DNA from: GWA1-54-10 sp964349675
Lineage (GTDB): Bacteria > Patescibacteriota > Minisyncoccia > Phycocordibacterales > SBAW01
Reading direction: 5' to 3'
NCBI GenBank assembly: GCA_964349675.1
Contig: CAYGHD010000029.1
Coordinates: forward strand, 1 to 5,391
DNA: 5,391 bases
The notes under the pieces were generated by a model. That model did no database searches. It was not told where the DNA came from and was given only the letters and a program-made list of their open reading frames with translations. Below are positions 4,747 to 5,391 of the stretch, piece by piece; position 1 is the first letter of the stretch; each line of letters starts with the position of its first letter. Made by a program: the position numbers and the translations under genes.

Positions 4747-5217
4747 TTACCAGGCAAAGTGGGCAAATGCTTTGTTTGCCTCTGCCATACGGTGCGTATC
4801 TTCGCGTTTTTTGATAGCAGAACCTTCGTTGTTTGATGCGGCAATGATTTCTGCAGCAAGTTTTTGCGCCATCGGCTTACCTTTACCACCGCGCGCAGCG
4901 ATGAGTATCCAGCGGAATGCGAGCGCCTGCTTGCGCTCAGGCCGTACCTCGCGCGGCACCTGGTAGTTTGCGCCACCAACACGGCGAGAGCGGATCTCCA
5001 TCGCAGGGCCAACATTGCGAATTGCGGTATCAAAAATCTCAACAGGATTTTCTGCTTTTGTTTTTTCTTTAATGACATCCAAAGCGTCATACACTACCTT
5101 GCGGGCAGTAGACTTCTTTCCATCCCACATAACAGAGTTGATGAATTTCTCGACACGTACGGATCCGTACTTCATGTCAGCAGAAACAATATTTCGATTT
5201 TTTACTGGTCGACGCAT
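4747..5217 (-). CDS. rpsG: 30S ribosomal protein S7
   Basis: S7 is a primary binding protein of the 16S rRNA 3' domain; it nucleates the head of the small subunit and lies at the E site. The protein is 156 aa, the usual bacterial length. Clear family signatures are KFINSVMWDGKKSTA (24-38), MEIRSRRVGGANYQVPREVR (73-92, the beta-hairpin and its flanks), RKQALAFRWI (95-104) and the C-terminal KKREDTHRMAEANKAFAHF (137-155). The N-terminus MRRPVKNRN differs from the usual proteobacterial start and fits the Patescibacteria style. The start at 5217 lies 9 nt after the rpsL stop with no Shine-Dalgarno, so translation is probably coupled to rpsL. In E. coli S7 represses its own operon by binding the rpsL-rpsG spacer; here that spacer is too short for the same structure, so that control is not expected. 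Confidence 0.98.
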   Translation of the reverse strand: MRRPVKNRNIVSADMKYGSVRVEKFINSVMWDGKKSTARKVVYDALDVIKEKTKAENPVEIFDTAIRNVGPAMEIRSRRVGGANYQVPREVRPERKQALAFRWILIAARGGKGKPMAQKLAAEIIAASNNEGSAIKKREDTHRMAEANKAFAHFAW

Positions 5218-5226
5218 AAAAATGTA

Positions 5227-5391
5227 TTAGTTTTTCTTTCGTTTTACACCGTAACGGCTGCGCGACACGTTGCGCTTGTCTGGCGCACCAGCGTCGAGGC
5301 GGCCGCGCACCACCTGGTAGCGGACGTTGATGTCCTTCACGCGGCCTGCACGCACCATAACCACTGAGTGCTCTTGCAGGTTGTGGCCCTC
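5227..5391 (-). CDS. rpsL: 30S ribosomal protein S12, C-terminal 54 residues
   Basis: The right edge of the window cuts the gene, leaving the last 54 codons and the TAA. S12 lies at the decoding centre and helps monitor codon-anticodon pairing. EGHNLQEHSVVMVRAGRVKD is a clear S12 signature, followed by VRYQVVRGRLD and the basic tail SRSRYGVKRKKN. The conserved Lys-Asp of GRVKD is kept; the Asp is the residue methylthiolated by RimO in E. coli. The following loop is unusual: most bacterial S12 have KDLPGVRY, while here it is KDINVRY, one residue shorter and without the Pro-Gly. The bases here read cleanly in frame on both sides, so this is not a frameshift. It is the first visible gene of the str operon, and rpsG follows after 9 nt. 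Confidence 0.97.
   Translation of the reverse strand, partial: EGHNLQEHSVVMVRAGRVKDINVRYQVVRGRLDAGAPDKRNVSRSRYGVKRKKN

Noticed and set aside
1..5391. CRISPR array, insertion sequence, tRNA or rRNA gene
   Set aside because: I saw no spaced direct repeats, transposase-like frame, terminal inverted repeats, or cloverleaf or rRNA sequence on either strand.

Overview
The window reads as part of a bacterial chromosome with small genes and short spacers. I think it is from the Patescibacteria (Candidate Phyla Radiation), probably a Parcubacteria-type lineage. The reasons are the S7 and EF-G sequence style (S7 begins MRRPVKNRN), a TrmB-type regulator in a bacterial setting, a small RelB/YafQ-type toxin-antitoxin pair, and several small orphan proteins. 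This placement is an inference from family resemblance, not a search result.

Layout, left to right. (1) At 1-472, on the minus strand, lies the N-terminal part of a TrmB-like winged-helix regulator that runs off the left edge. (2) The AT-rich spacer 473-637 carries back-to-back promoters: one for the regulator and one reading right. (3) Two small plus-strand orphan genes follow, 638-1009 and 1185-1529. Each sits behind a nearly identical strong Shine-Dalgarno cassette, the 175-nt gap between them is full of stem-loops, and the pair ends in a strong terminator. (4) On the minus strand is a two-gene toxin-antitoxin operon (antitoxin 1868-2134, toxin 1580-1861) whose promoter lies right against its start codon. 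(5) Also on the minus strand is the str operon end: rpsL (3' part), rpsG, an unrecognised 45-aa gene, a rho-independent terminator, a hairpin-rich leader, then fusA, closed by a 19-bp-stem terminator.

The ribosomal block codes for core translation: S12 at the decoding centre, S7 in the 30S head, and EF-G as the translocase. The usual rpsL-rpsG-fusA order is kept, but fusA is separated from rpsG by the extra small gene and a terminator, so fusA probably has its own promoter and leader. No tuf gene follows fusA. The left half is accessory: a regulator, two orphans and a toxin-antitoxin module.

Points most worth a second look: S12 lacks the conserved Leu-Pro-Gly of its C-terminal loop; an unannotated small gene and terminator interrupt the str operon; tandem hairpins precede fusA; the gap between the two orphan genes is structured; and the window divides sharply between genes with no Shine-Dalgarno (all five with a recognisable family and a visible start) and genes with a near-perfect one (all three orphans).
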